19,788 bases of DNA, taken from contig CAYLPT010000196.1 in NCBI GenBank assembly GCA_964385645.1, positions 1 to 19,788 on the forward strand. Reading direction: 5' to 3'. Source of the DNA: CAYLPT01 sp964385645. GTDB taxonomy: Bacteria; Armatimonadota; Hebobacteria; Hebobacterales; Hebobacteraceae. A program made the position numbers and the translations under genes. Under the pieces are notes generated by a model, which saw only the letters and a program-made list of their open reading frames with translations, did not search any database and had not been told where the DNA came from. Shown here piece by piece: positions 13,693 through 19,788 of the stretch; within the stretch, counting starts at the first letter, position 1, and every line of letters begins with the position of its first letter.

Positions 13693-16082
13693 GCAAGCGC
13701 CGCCAGGGCAGGCGACACAAGGACCGGCAGAAGGCCGGCCAGCAGGAGGAGCGCGGCCGTCGGCGCCGGGCGCTCGATTGGCCGGCCGCGGCCGGGCAGG
13801 CCGCGATCATCGCCGCGGTGGTGGCGACTCCGCTGCTGATCAACCGGCGCAGCGGCAACATCTGCGATGTGAAGGACACCGCGCTTGGGCTGCTGGTTGC
13901 GCTCGGGCTGTCAGCGTGGGTGGTAGCGAGCCTGCGCACGGGTAGGCTGCGATGGGCGCGCTCCCCGCTGACGCCGGCGGTGCTGGCGTTCGCGCTGTGG
14001 GCCGGGCTCACGCTCACCTACTCGCGCTACTGGTTCGTGACCATCTCGGAGTTCGGGCGACTGGCGGCCCATGTGGGCCTGTTCTGGCTGGCGCTCTCCT
14101 GCCTGCTGGCGATGCGCCAGTTGCGGCGCGTGGTCTGGGCAACATGCTCGGCGGCCGTGCCGGTGGCTGGGTACGCGCTCCTGCAGGCCGCGGGCGCCGA
14201 CCCCATTGACTGGGCCACTCCCACCGCCCGCGTGTTCTCCTTCCTCGGCAACCCTACATACCTGGGCAGCTACGTCGCGCTCCTGCTGCCGGTGGCGGTG
14301 GCGATGGGCTGGCCGGGGAGAGAGCGGCCGGGGTGGCGGCTCGAGACCTGGCTGCTGTGGGGCGTCGCCGCGCTGCTGGCAGTGGCGCTCTACCTCAGCT
14401 TCACCCTGGGCGCGGTGATCGGGCTGCTCCTGGGCGGGCTGCTGGCCCTCGGGCTCGCAGTGGCGCGGGCGGGGCCAAGGGCGGTCGCCCGCTGGGCGCC
14501 GTGGGCGGTCGCGGCTGTGGGGGCGCTCGCCCTCGTGCTGCTCGTCGCCTACCTGGCGATGCCGGGGCCCCAGCGGGCGCGGGTGCGGACCGTGCTCAGC
14601 GGACGCGATCCCTACGCGGGCGAGCGCCGCCTCCACTGGCGGGTGGCGCGGGAGCTGTTCCGCGAGCGCCCGCTGATCGGCCACGGCTACGGGACCTTCC
14701 GCATCCTGGGCCTGGAGCGCCTCTCGCCCGAGTGGTACATGGAGGCCCCCAGGCGGCGCACCGGCATGCTGGTCCCGGGGCACGCGCACAACGAGTACCT
14801 CCAGGTGCTGGCCGGGACCGGGCTGGTGGGAGGGGCGCTGTTCGCGTGGGTGCTGGCGGCATTCTACTGGGTCGCCCTGCGAGTGGCGATCCGGGAGCCA
14901 CATCCGGCCTGGCGGCGCCTGGCCCTGGCGATCGTGGCCGGAGTCACCGCGTTCCTGTTCCAGAACAACTTCGGCGTCACGTTCCGCCAGACCGGCGCAG
15001 TGACGTTCTTCTGGCTCTGGCTGGGGGTGGCGGCGGTCGCCGGCGCGCGGCTCGGCGTGGCCCCGGCGGACGAAGGGGCGGAGGCGCTGCCGCGACTGCG
15101 CGAGCTTAGCTTCCGGCGGCTCGGTGGGCCAGCGCTCGCGCTGGTGGCGTTAGCGCTGGCGGCAGGGGTGGCGACCCTGGGTTGGCTGACGATCCGCCCG
15201 ATCAGGGCTGCCCTCTACCTGCGGCAGGCCCAGGCGGCGGGGGCAAGAGGCTACTACCAGCCCGCCGCGGAGCTTGCCGAAAAGGCGCTGGCACTGAATC
15301 CCTACTCCGCGGTGGCCTACTACACCGCGGCCTACGCGCGGGGGCAGCTCGGGGATCTCGAGCAGGCGGTCGCGCTGAACCGGCGGGCGCTGGAGCTGCT
15401 GCCGGGCAACGCGAGTTTCTCCTACAACCTGGGCGTCAGCTACAAGAAGCTCGGTAAGCTCGATCAGGCGCTGGAGTACTTCCAGCGGGCCGTCGAGCTG
15501 ATGCCGACCTCCGGCCAGCACCACGCCGCGCTCGCCGAGACGCTCCTGGAGCGCGGGGAGCTGGACCGGGCCCAGGAGCACATGGAGCGGGCGGTAGAGC
15601 TCGAACCGCGGAACCCCAGCATGCGCATCATGCTCGCCAACATCGCCTTCCGGAGGGGTGACCCCGAGCAGGGGGTGAGGCAGCTCGAGCGGGCCTCCGG
15701 GCTGGACCCTGCCAACCTGGAGGTGCGCCGCCAGCTAGCCGAGTACCTGATCGTGCAGCGGCAGTACGAGCCGGCAAAGCGGGCCTACGAGCGCTGGATC
15801 GAGGCCGCGCCCGAGTCCCCCGACGCCTGGAACGGCCTGGGCGCCTGCCAGTTCCACCTCGGCGAGCTGCCCCAGGCCCTGCGCTCCTTCGAGCGCGCCC
15901 TCGCGCTCGACCCGATCCACCAGCGCGCCGCCCTCAACCTCGCCAACACCTACGGGCGCATGGGCAACCACGCGCAGGCGCGGCAGTGGCTGGAGCGGGT
16001 GGAGCGCATGGATCCTCGCTCCGCGGAGGGGCGCGAGGCGAGGCGAGTGCTGAACCTGGTGTCGGGAGCGCGCGCCCGCTAG
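13689..16082 (+). CDS. O-antigen ligase/polymerase (Wzy_C) membrane protein fused to TPR repeats
   Basis: The protein has 797 residues. After a strongly basic cytoplasmic N-terminus (1-30) come about ten membrane segments up to residue 465. The Wzy_C core holds R-L-H-W-R-V-A-R-E-L-F-R-E-R-P-L-I-G-H-G-Y-G-T-F in two parts (from about 314) and H-A-H-N-E-Y-L-Q (365-372), the marks of O-antigen ligases and polymerases that transfer lipid-linked glycans outside the membrane. A last membrane segment near 480-500 is followed by seven or eight TPR units (about 515-785), with the usual Y-x-x-A/L-G pattern and P at the end of each unit. The ATG overlaps the aroC stop (ATGA). Glycan assembly at the envelope is likely, but why it is coupled to the shikimate genes is unclear. 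Confidence 0.85.
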   Translation: MSKRRQGRRHKDRQKAGQQEERGRRRRALDWPAAAGQAAIIAAVVATPLLINRRSGNICDVKDTALGLLVALGLSAWVVASLRTGRLRWARSPLTPAVLAFALWAGLTLTYSRYWFVTISEFGRLAAHVGLFWLALSCLLAMRQLRRVVWATCSAAVPVAGYALLQAAGADPIDWATPTARVFSFLGNPTYLGSYVALLLPVAVAMGWPGRERPGWRLETWLLWGVAALLAVALYLSFTLGAVIGLLLGGLLALGLAVARAGPRAVARWAPWAVAAVGALALVLLVAYLAMPGPQRARVRTVLSGRDPYAGERRLHWRVARELFRERPLIGHGYGTFRILGLERLSPEWYMEAPRRRTGMLVPGHAHNEYLQVLAGTGLVGGALFAWVLAAFYWVALRVAIREPHPAWRRLALAIVAGVTAFLFQNNFGVTFRQTGAVTFFWLWLGVAAVAGARLGVAPADEGAEALPRLRELSFRRLGGPALALVALALAAGVATLGWLTIRPIRAALYLRQAQAAGARGYYQPAAELAEKALALNPYSAVAYYTAAYARGQLGDLEQAVALNRRALELLPGNASFSYNLGVSYKKLGKLDQALEYFQRAVELMPTSGQHHAALAETLLERGELDRAQEHMERAVELEPRNPSMRIMLANIAFRRGDPEQGVRQLERASGLDPANLEVRRQLAEYLIVQRQYEPAKRAYERWIEAAPESPDAWNGLGACQFHLGELPQALRSFERALALDPIHQRAALNLANTYGRMGNHAQARQWLERVERMDPRSAEGREARRVLNLVSGARAR

Positions 16083-16113
16083 GGGGTGCAGGGAGCCGAC
16101 GAGGGCTCACCCC
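16083..16113. terminator. Hairpin between convergent genes (possible bidirectional terminator)
   Basis: GAGCC (16093-16097) pairs with GGCTC (16104-16108) around a 6-nt loop, and GGGGT (16083-16087) pairs with ACCCC (16109-16113) with a 5-nt bulge on the left side. It fills the 24-bp gap between two convergent stops and overlaps the stop of the MoaD-like gene. There is no run of T on either side, so it would be a GC-hairpin terminator at best. Confidence 0.35.
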
Positions 16114-16340
16114 TGTCGGGGGAAGAACTCCAGGTGCACGCGCCCGCGCAGGGTCGTGTCCATGCGCGCCCGCCGACCGTTCAGGTTCACCTCCTTGACC
16201 TCCTCCTCGAGGATGTTCAGCGTCCCCAGCAGATCGCGCACCCGCAGGCTGCCGCCGTCGGGCAGCGTCACCGTCAGCTCGTCATGCCCCACGCTCGAGG
16301 TGTGCCGAAGATGCCCGTGGACCGTGATGGTGACGCGCAT
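16107..16340 (-). CDS. MoaD/ThiS-like beta-grasp protein without terminal Gly-Gly
   Basis: The protein has 77 residues. The beta-grasp pattern is visible: an opening strand V-T-I-T-V-H-G-H-L-R, a second strand T-V-T-L-P-D-G-G-S-L, the helix R-V-R-D-L-L-G-T-L-N-I, the strand V-N-L-N-G-R and the closing V-H-L-E-F-F-P. MoaD and ThiS carry sulfur on a C-terminal Gly-Gly, but this one ends P-R-Q-G, so it may not be activated by an E1-like enzyme. No E1, MoeB or MoaE gene is in the window. It starts 5 bp after the stop of the unknown gene upstream and shares its strand; the ribosome site is weak. It could be a structural or regulatory beta-grasp protein, or it might need trimming or another partner to act. 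Confidence 0.65.
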   Translation of the reverse strand: MRVTITVHGHLRHTSSVGHDELTVTLPDGGSLRVRDLLGTLNILEEEVKEVNLNGRRARMDTTLRGRVHLEFFPRQG

Positions 16341-16345
16341 GGGAG

Positions 16346-16738
16346 CTAGCCCTCGGGCTCCGTGACCTCGACCCCCGCCCGCGCCAGCCTGTCGGCCAGC
16401 GCAGCACGGGCGGCCTCCATGACCGCCTGGTACTCATGCCGGTAGGCGCGCAGCTGCCTGGCGAGAGAGCGCTGGGCCGCGCGCAGGTCCGCGGCGTGAT
16501 CCGGCAGCAGCGCCATCTCCGGCGCCTCGGTCTCCGTGACATAGGGCATCACGTGCTCGGTGTAGCACTCCTGGCGTCCCCGGCCCAGGTCCGCGCAGAC
16601 TACCAGCCGCCCTCGGAACACCACCTGGCCCCCGCCCGGGCTCGTCGTGGTGGCCACCTTGCCGGTCACGGCCACCTCGCGCACTTGGCGCTCGCGCAGC
16701 GCCGCGACGAGCTCCTCCAGGCTTCCGAACTCCTCCAT
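16346..16738 (-). CDS. Protein of unknown function, operon partner of the MoaD-like protein
   Basis: The protein has 130 residues from the ATG at 16738, which has GGAGG 8 nt before it; an in-frame ATG at 16753 would add five residues but has no ribosome site. The first half is beta-rich, with V-A-V-T-G-K-V-A-T-T-T-S-P-G-G-G and V-V-F-R-G-R-L-V-V-C, and carries two Cys (V-V-C-A-D and Q-E-C-Y-T). The second half (about 75-120) is a long Ala/Arg/Leu-rich helix that could form a coiled coil. There is no signal peptide and no membrane segment. I do not recognise the family. Only 5 bp separates it from the MoaD-like gene, so a joint function is plausible. Confidence 0.6.
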   Translation of the reverse strand: MEEFGSLEELVAALRERQVREVAVTGKVATTTSPGGGQVVFRGRLVVCADLGRGRQECYTEHVMPYVTETEAPEMALLPDHAADLRAAQRSLARQLRAYRHEYQAVMEAARAALADRLARAGVEVTEPEG

Positions 16739-16780
16739 CGCGCTCGCCTCCATTGCTGCCTTGGGCCTGGTGTGGTCTCG

Positions 16781-17533
16781 CTAGACCTCTGTCAGCACCC
16801 GAACGAAGAAGTCGCGGGTGAGCTGGATAGCCTGCGCCTTCCAGGCCAGGCTGGAGAAGACGTGGTCTGCGCCGGAGATGAAGTGGAGCTGGCAGGCGCC
16901 GCCGAGGGAGACGCGGTAGTCGGAGGCGTCCGAGGGCGGCACCGCGGCGTCCTCAGAGCCGTGCACGACGATGCTGGGGCCGACATAGCGGCCGGCGGCC
17001 TCCAGCGGCCGCAGGGCCGCCGCATCCTCCAGGAAGGCGCGGCCCAGGTCCCAGCCGTCCATGTCCATCACCGGGCCGGGGCCGAATCCGGGGGCGATGT
17101 GCTCGGCGATCCGCTCGGGATGCGCCGCGGGCGCCCACAGCGCGAGCGCACGGACCCGTGGGTCCTGCCCGGCGAGACAGGCGGCCACGCAGCCGCCCAT
17201 GCTCAGGCCCAGCACGCCGAGCCGGCCGGGGTCCACCTCGGCGCGCTCCTGTAGGAAGTCCAGGGCGGCCGAGGCGTCCTCGATCTCCCGGGAGATGGTC
17301 ATATCCCGGAACTCGCCGGCCGAGTCACCGGAGCCGCGGAAGTCGAAGCGCAGCGCGACCAGCCCGGCCTGCGCGAAGGCGCGCGCTGCGTGGACGAAGA
17401 GGCGGTGGGCCTCGGCCTTGTGGCCGGTGAACCCGTGACACAGGGCCACCGCCGGCGCGGGGCTGCGCTGGGGCAGGTGCAGGACGCCGAAGAGCGCTTC
17501 CCCCTCCACGTGGAACAAGACCTGAGCTTCCAT
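16781..17533 (-). CDS. Alpha/beta hydrolase (serine esterase type)
   Basis: The protein has 250 residues. The oxyanion-hole motif C-H-G-F-T-G (32-37) is followed by R-F-D-F-R-G-S-G-D-S (62-71), the nucleophile elbow G-L-S-M-G-G (109-114, S111), the acid D195 in G-S-E-D-A-A-V-P-P and the base H224 in G-A-D-H-V-F, so the triad is complete. The layout fits cytoplasmic esterases related to feruloyl/cinnamoyl esterases; there is no signal peptide. The ATG at 17533 has GGAGGTG 10 nt upstream. Further upstream codons in the frame are out of character. The 187-bp leader contains strong stem-loops. Two small genes follow on the same strand after 42 bp. Confidence 0.85.
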   Translation of the reverse strand: MEAQVLFHVEGEALFGVLHLPQRSPAPAVALCHGFTGHKAEAHRLFVHAARAFAQAGLVALRFDFRGSGDSAGEFRDMTISREIEDASAALDFLQERAEVDPGRLGVLGLSMGGCVAACLAGQDPRVRALALWAPAAHPERIAEHIAPGFGPGPVMDMDGWDLGRAFLEDAAALRPLEAAGRYVGPSIVVHGSEDAAVPPSDASDYRVSLGGACQLHFISGADHVFSSLAWKAQAIQLTRDFFVRVLTEV

Positions 17534-17583
17534 GTCCTCAATGCACCTCCATACTGTCGCCCCGCGACGCGCGCCCCAAGGCG

Positions 17584-17634
17584 CCCGCAAGGAAGCGGCG
17601 CCCCGACGGAGGCGGACGCCGGGGCGCCTGCGGG
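17584..17634 (-). promoter_or_regulatory. Compound stem-loop in the leader of the hydrolase gene
   Basis: A perfect 9-bp inverted repeat (GGCGCCCCG at 17597-17605, CGGGGCGCC at 17620-17628) has a 14-nt loop. Directly outside it, CCCGCA (17584-17589) pairs with TGCGGG (17629-17634), leaving a 7-nt bulge on one side only. A second hairpin, GTCGC-CCC-GCGAC (17556-17568), lies next to the ribosome site, and a 10-bp palindrome CCCCATGGGG sits at 17652-17661. Together they make a folded leader of the esterase mRNA; no known riboswitch was recognised. Confidence 0.4.
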
Positions 17635-17692
17635 TGGTGGGGGGTTGCACTCCCCATGGGGCGACCGCGATTGACGACGGCCCGCCCGTACT

Positions 17693-17720
17693 GGAATACC
17701 CCATTTCGGGGGCCGGTTCC
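17693..17720 (-). terminator. Hairpin at the end of the zinc-finger membrane protein gene
   Basis: On the minus strand, CCCC-GAAAT-GGGG (17699-17711) makes a short hairpin, extended by GGAA/TTCC (17693-17696 with 17717-17720) across an internal loop. It touches the TAG stop. There is no U tract, so termination is uncertain, but the position between two genes fits. Confidence 0.35.
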
Positions 17721-18319
17721 TAAGCGGGAGGCCGGCGGTCCCCTCGCAGCAAACGTACGTGTGGCATGTAGAATGCCCAGAAGCCGCCCACCGCGGTGAA
17801 CAGCCAGTCCAGCGGCCCCGTGCGGGCGAGCTGGCTCGGAAAGGCGTACAGGGCGGCCAGGCCCACCTCCAGCGCCTCGGCTCCCTCGTTGGGCAGGTGC
17901 GCGCGGGCGAGTATCAGCAGATGACCGGCCGCCATCGCGAACAGCGCCAGCACCAGGGCCAGCCGCTGGAGGTTCGCATGGCGCTTCTTCCCTGCCCCCG
18001 CCATGACCGCCCACCCGACCAGCCCGCCCAGCAGCGCGGCCCCAGCCTCGAAGCGGTACCCGTGCATGAACACCGCCAGCTGGGACCAGGCGAAGGCGCC
18101 CGCCAGACCCGCGGCCAGGCCCGCCAGCAGCGCCCCCCCGTAGTTCACCTGCCTCGTCTCGGCCTGATAGCGGCCGCGGACGACGGCGCGCATCTCCTCC
18201 AGGCAGCTCACGCAGATCGAGCCGCCCTGGTACTTGCTCTCGCAGTCAACGCAGATGGGGCGCCGACAGCGGATGCACTGGTATGGCGCGTCCTGGTCGG
18301 GGTGGTTCGCGCAGTTCAT
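17720..18319 (-). CDS. Zinc-finger (B-box-like) protein with four membrane segments
   Basis: The protein has 199 residues. The N-terminus carries eight regularly spaced metal ligands: C3, H6, C15, C18, C23, C26, C36 and C39, a two-zinc cross-brace of the B-box type seen in many bacterial membrane proteins. Four hydrophobic stretches follow (about 61-84, 87-108, 120-139 and 170-187). The C-terminus is short and basic (L-R-G-D-R-R-P-P-A). Its role is not known; the cytoplasmic finger may bind a protein partner. It starts 11 bp after the CBS gene stop, so it is probably co-transcribed with it. The ribosome site is modest (AAGGGG just before the ATG). The frame upstream of this ATG overlaps the CBS gene and is not real. 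Confidence 0.75.
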   Translation of the reverse strand: MNCANHPDQDAPYQCIRCRRPICVDCESKYQGGSICVSCLEEMRAVVRGRYQAETRQVNYGGALLAGLAAGLAGAFAWSQLAVFMHGYRFEAGAALLGGLVGWAVMAGAGKKRHANLQRLALVLALFAMAAGHLLILARAHLPNEGAEALEVGLAALYAFPSQLARTGPLDWLFTAVGGFWAFYMPHVRLLRGDRRPPA

Positions 18320-18330
18320 GGCCCCTTCGG

Positions 18331-18723
18331 CTAGGTGCGGCCGTACAGCTCCAAGAGCTGCCCGATGATGTCCCGCCGGGTCACGATGCCCACCAGCCTG
18401 CCGCCCTCGCAGATGGGCACGCGGTGGATGCGCTTGGCCAGACAGGTGTTGACGATCGCCTCTAGATCGGTCTCGGGCGTGAAGGTCAGCACCTCCCGGT
18501 GCATCACATCGCCCACCCGCGTCCGCTCCGCCTCGCCGCTGACCACGCTGTTCATGATGTCGTACTCGGTGACGATCCCCTGAAGCTGCTGGTCCGCGTC
18601 TACCACTGGCAGGCAGCTGATGCCGTGCTTGACCAGCATCGCCATCGCCTCGGTGAGCGTCATGTCCTCTTGGGCGGTGATGACCTGCTTGGTCATGAAT
18701 GAGGCTGCCTTCCGCGTCTTCAT
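18331..18723 (-). CDS. CBS-domain pair protein
   Basis: The protein has 130 residues and consists of just two CBS domains: the first about 7-60 (M-T-K-Q-V-I-T, then G-I-S-C-L-P-V-V-D and G-I-V-T-E-Y-D-I), the second about 70-125 (V-G-D-V-M, then I-H-R-V-P-I-C and G-I-V-T-R-R-D-I). Such Bateman modules bind adenine nucleotides or S-adenosylmethionine and act as energy or ligand sensors. With no attached enzyme it must act on a partner; the zinc-finger membrane protein directly downstream is the obvious candidate. The ATG at 18723 has GGGAGGTGG about 6-8 nt upstream. The longer frame to 18843 adds an Arg/Pro-rich stretch unlike a protein. Confidence 0.88.
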   Translation of the reverse strand: MKTRKAASFMTKQVITAQEDMTLTEAMAMLVKHGISCLPVVDADQQLQGIVTEYDIMNSVVSGEAERTRVGDVMHREVLTFTPETDLEAIVNTCLAKRIHRVPICEGGRLVGIVTRRDIIGQLLELYGRT

Positions 18724-18859
18724 CGGCGCCACCTCCCCCGGGGCGGGGGCGCGCCCGCGCCACGCCCGCCTGTGTGGGGCGGCTGTTCCCTCCTCGCCGC
18801 GGTCATTCCTCGTGTCCGCCGGGCGCCCGCGTGTCGCCGGCATAACACGCGGAACGCGC

Positions 18860-18891
18860 GGCCCGCGGCGGGCTAGCCCTCGCCGCGGGCC
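18860..18891 (-). terminator. 11-bp perfect hairpin at the end of the slipin gene
   Basis: GGCCCGCGGCG (18860-18870) and CGCCGCGGGCC (18881-18891) pair perfectly around a 10-nt loop that holds the slipin stop codon. The stem is almost all G and C. No U tract follows, so this may be a U-less terminator or an mRNA 3-prime stabiliser. It would separate the slipin transcript from the CBS gene. Confidence 0.5.
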
Positions 18892-19688
18892 TCCGGCCTG
18901 CCCGGCTGGGGCGGCTGGCCGCCGCCCGTCATGTGCTTGATGAAGGGCGCGAACAGGTCAATCGGGATCGGGAACAGGGTGGTGGAGTTGTTCTCGGCGG
19001 CGACCTCGGAGAGCGTCTGCAGGTAGCGGAGCTGCAGGGCGATGGGCTGACTGGCGATGATCTGGGCGGCCTCCTGGAGGCGCTGGGCGGCCTGATACTC
19101 GCCCTCGGCGTTGATGATCTTGGCCCGGCGCTCGCGCTCCACCTCCGCCTGGCGGGCCATCGCCCGCTTCATGGTGTCGGGCAGGATCACGTCCCGCACC
19201 TCCACCATCGTGACCTTCACCCCCCAGGGCTCGGTCTGTTCGTCAATGATCTCCTGGAGGCGGCGGTTGATGCGGTCCCGCTCCGCCAGCAGCTCGTCCA
19301 ACTCCGACTGGCCGATCACGCTCCTCAGGGTGGTCTGCGCGATCAGGTAGGTCGCCTTGTGGAAGTTCTGGACCCGCACCACCGCGTCCGTAGGCACCAC
19401 GACGCGGTAGTAGACGACCGCGTCCACCGTGGTGGGTACGTTGTCCCGCGTCATCATGTCCTGGCGCTGCACATCAATGGTCTCGATGCGGGTGCTGATG
19501 CGCTCCATCCGGTCCACGATCGGTATCAGCAGCACCAGCCCCGGGCCTTTCGCCGGGATCAGCCGCCCCAGGCGGAAGATCACCGCCCGCTCATACTCCC
19601 GCAGGACCCGGACCGCGGACGCGATCAGGATGATGGCGAACGCGATCACCCCGATGGTGATCGCCAGAGCGTATCCGCCTCCGTTCAT
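18873..19688 (-). CDS. Slipin / stomatin-like SPFH-domain protein
   Basis: The protein has 271 residues. One N-terminal membrane segment (about 7-27) is followed by the SPFH domain beginning R-E-Y-E-R-A-V-I-F-R-L-G-R (30-42), with G-P-G-L-V-L-L-I-P (48-56), D-N-V-P-T-T-V-D-A-V-V-Y-Y-R-V and L-R-S-V-I-G. A charged coiled stretch E-R-E-R-R-A-K-I-I-N-A-E-G-E follows, and the tail is Gly/Pro-rich. Slipins form large ring assemblies at the membrane and are usually encoded with an NfeD protein, as appears to be the case here: the tail of such a gene ends 31 bp upstream. AAGGAG lies 9 nt before the ATG. Confidence 0.93.
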   Translation of the reverse strand: MNGGGYALAITIGVIAFAIILIASAVRVLREYERAVIFRLGRLIPAKGPGLVLLIPIVDRMERISTRIETIDVQRQDMMTRDNVPTTVDAVVYYRVVVPTDAVVRVQNFHKATYLIAQTTLRSVIGQSELDELLAERDRINRRLQEIIDEQTEPWGVKVTMVEVRDVILPDTMKRAMARQAEVERERRAKIINAEGEYQAAQRLQEAAQIIASQPIALQLRYLQTLSEVAAENNSTTLFPIPIDLFAPFIKHMTGGGQPPQPGRPEARGEG

Positions 19689-19719
19689 TGTCTCTCGCTC
19701 CTTTGCCCGTCCCCACCGC

Positions 19720-19788
19720 CTATGGCTTCTCCCCCGCCGCCGGGCCTCCCTGTCTCTCCCGCACCAGCAGGGTGAAGCCCTCCTGCCC
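19720..19788 (-). CDS. Probable NfeD-family protein, C-terminal end only
   Basis: A 22-codon frame is open from the window edge and ends in TAG at 19720-19722. It reads G-Q-E-G-F-T-L-L-V-R-E-R and then a Gly/Pro/Ala tail. The G-F-T-L-L-V strand is how the OB-fold domain of NfeD proteins usually finishes, and NfeD genes typically sit directly before slipin genes, as here. The call depends on context and about 12 residues. NfeD is the membrane partner of slipin. Confidence 0.5.
   Translation of the reverse strand, partial: GQEGFTLLVRERQGGPAAGEKP

Noticed and set aside
17540..17554. Four-codon reading frame (M-E-V-H) just before the hydrolase start, as a leader peptide
   Set aside because: Too short to distinguish from chance, and its ATG has no ribosome site of its own.
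17671..17696. TTGACG on the plus strand as a -35 box
   Set aside because: The matching -10 is poor (spacing 15-16, GGAATA-like) and it would drive transcription against the zinc-finger gene.
18933..19775. 280-codon plus-strand frame opposite slipin
   Set aside because: Slipin motifs and its ribosome site are clear on the other strand; this frame is rich in Asp/His/Leu/Gly repeats typical of an antisense shadow.

Overview
This is a very GC-rich, densely packed bacterial chromosome segment with core housekeeping genes. There are no phage genes, insertion sequences, CRISPR arrays, rRNAs or tRNAs that I can see. The ruvC-ruvA-ruvB order, a UPF0182-family neighbour, a family-level ADP-ribosylglycohydrolase, an O-antigen-ligase/TPR fusion and a slipin operon suggest a little-studied GC-rich lineage; Armatimonadota or a similar uncultured phylum is my guess only. 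Several core proteins (RuvA, AroA, AroC) diverge markedly from the textbook sequences.

Layout. 1-2526 (+): the tail of a UPF0182 membrane protein, then the Holliday-junction genes ruvC, ruvA and ruvB. 2523-5443 (-): an ADP-ribosylglycohydrolase-family protein whose stop codon overlaps that of ruvB, a SAM methyltransferase and a tandem-GNAT acetyltransferase; the last two form an operon with a recognisable promoter at 5594-5622. 5444-5799 is a divergent regulatory gap. 5800-9608 (+): agaS-type sugar isomerase/deaminase, HAD phosphatase/mutase and PfkB kinase, linked by ATGA and TGATG overlaps, followed by a Xer-type tyrosine recombinase. 9617-10914 (-): a polytopic membrane protein and, after a 353-bp gap, a small single-pass membrane protein. 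11083-16082 (+): aroA, aroC and a Wzy_C/TPR membrane protein, spaced or overlapping as one operon. 16107-19788 (-): a MoaD/ThiS-like protein, an unknown 130-residue protein, an alpha/beta hydrolase with a structured leader, a zinc-finger/4-TM protein, a CBS-pair protein, a slipin (SPFH) and the tail of what is probably NfeD.

How the genes work together. RuvC, RuvA and RuvB make the resolvasome. AgaS, HAD and PfkB look like a phospho-amino-sugar or keto-sugar module. Slipin and NfeD form the usual membrane-scaffold pair.

The most unusual point is the aroA-aroC pair. Both proteins keep the family fold signatures, but each has lost active-site residues that are normally invariant: AroC has Tyr for the first catalytic His and has lost the Arg/Glu-rich FMN/EPSP block, and AroA has Val-His in the PEP loop. 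Either this lineage has remodelled its last two shikimate steps together, or the pair acts on a different substrate.
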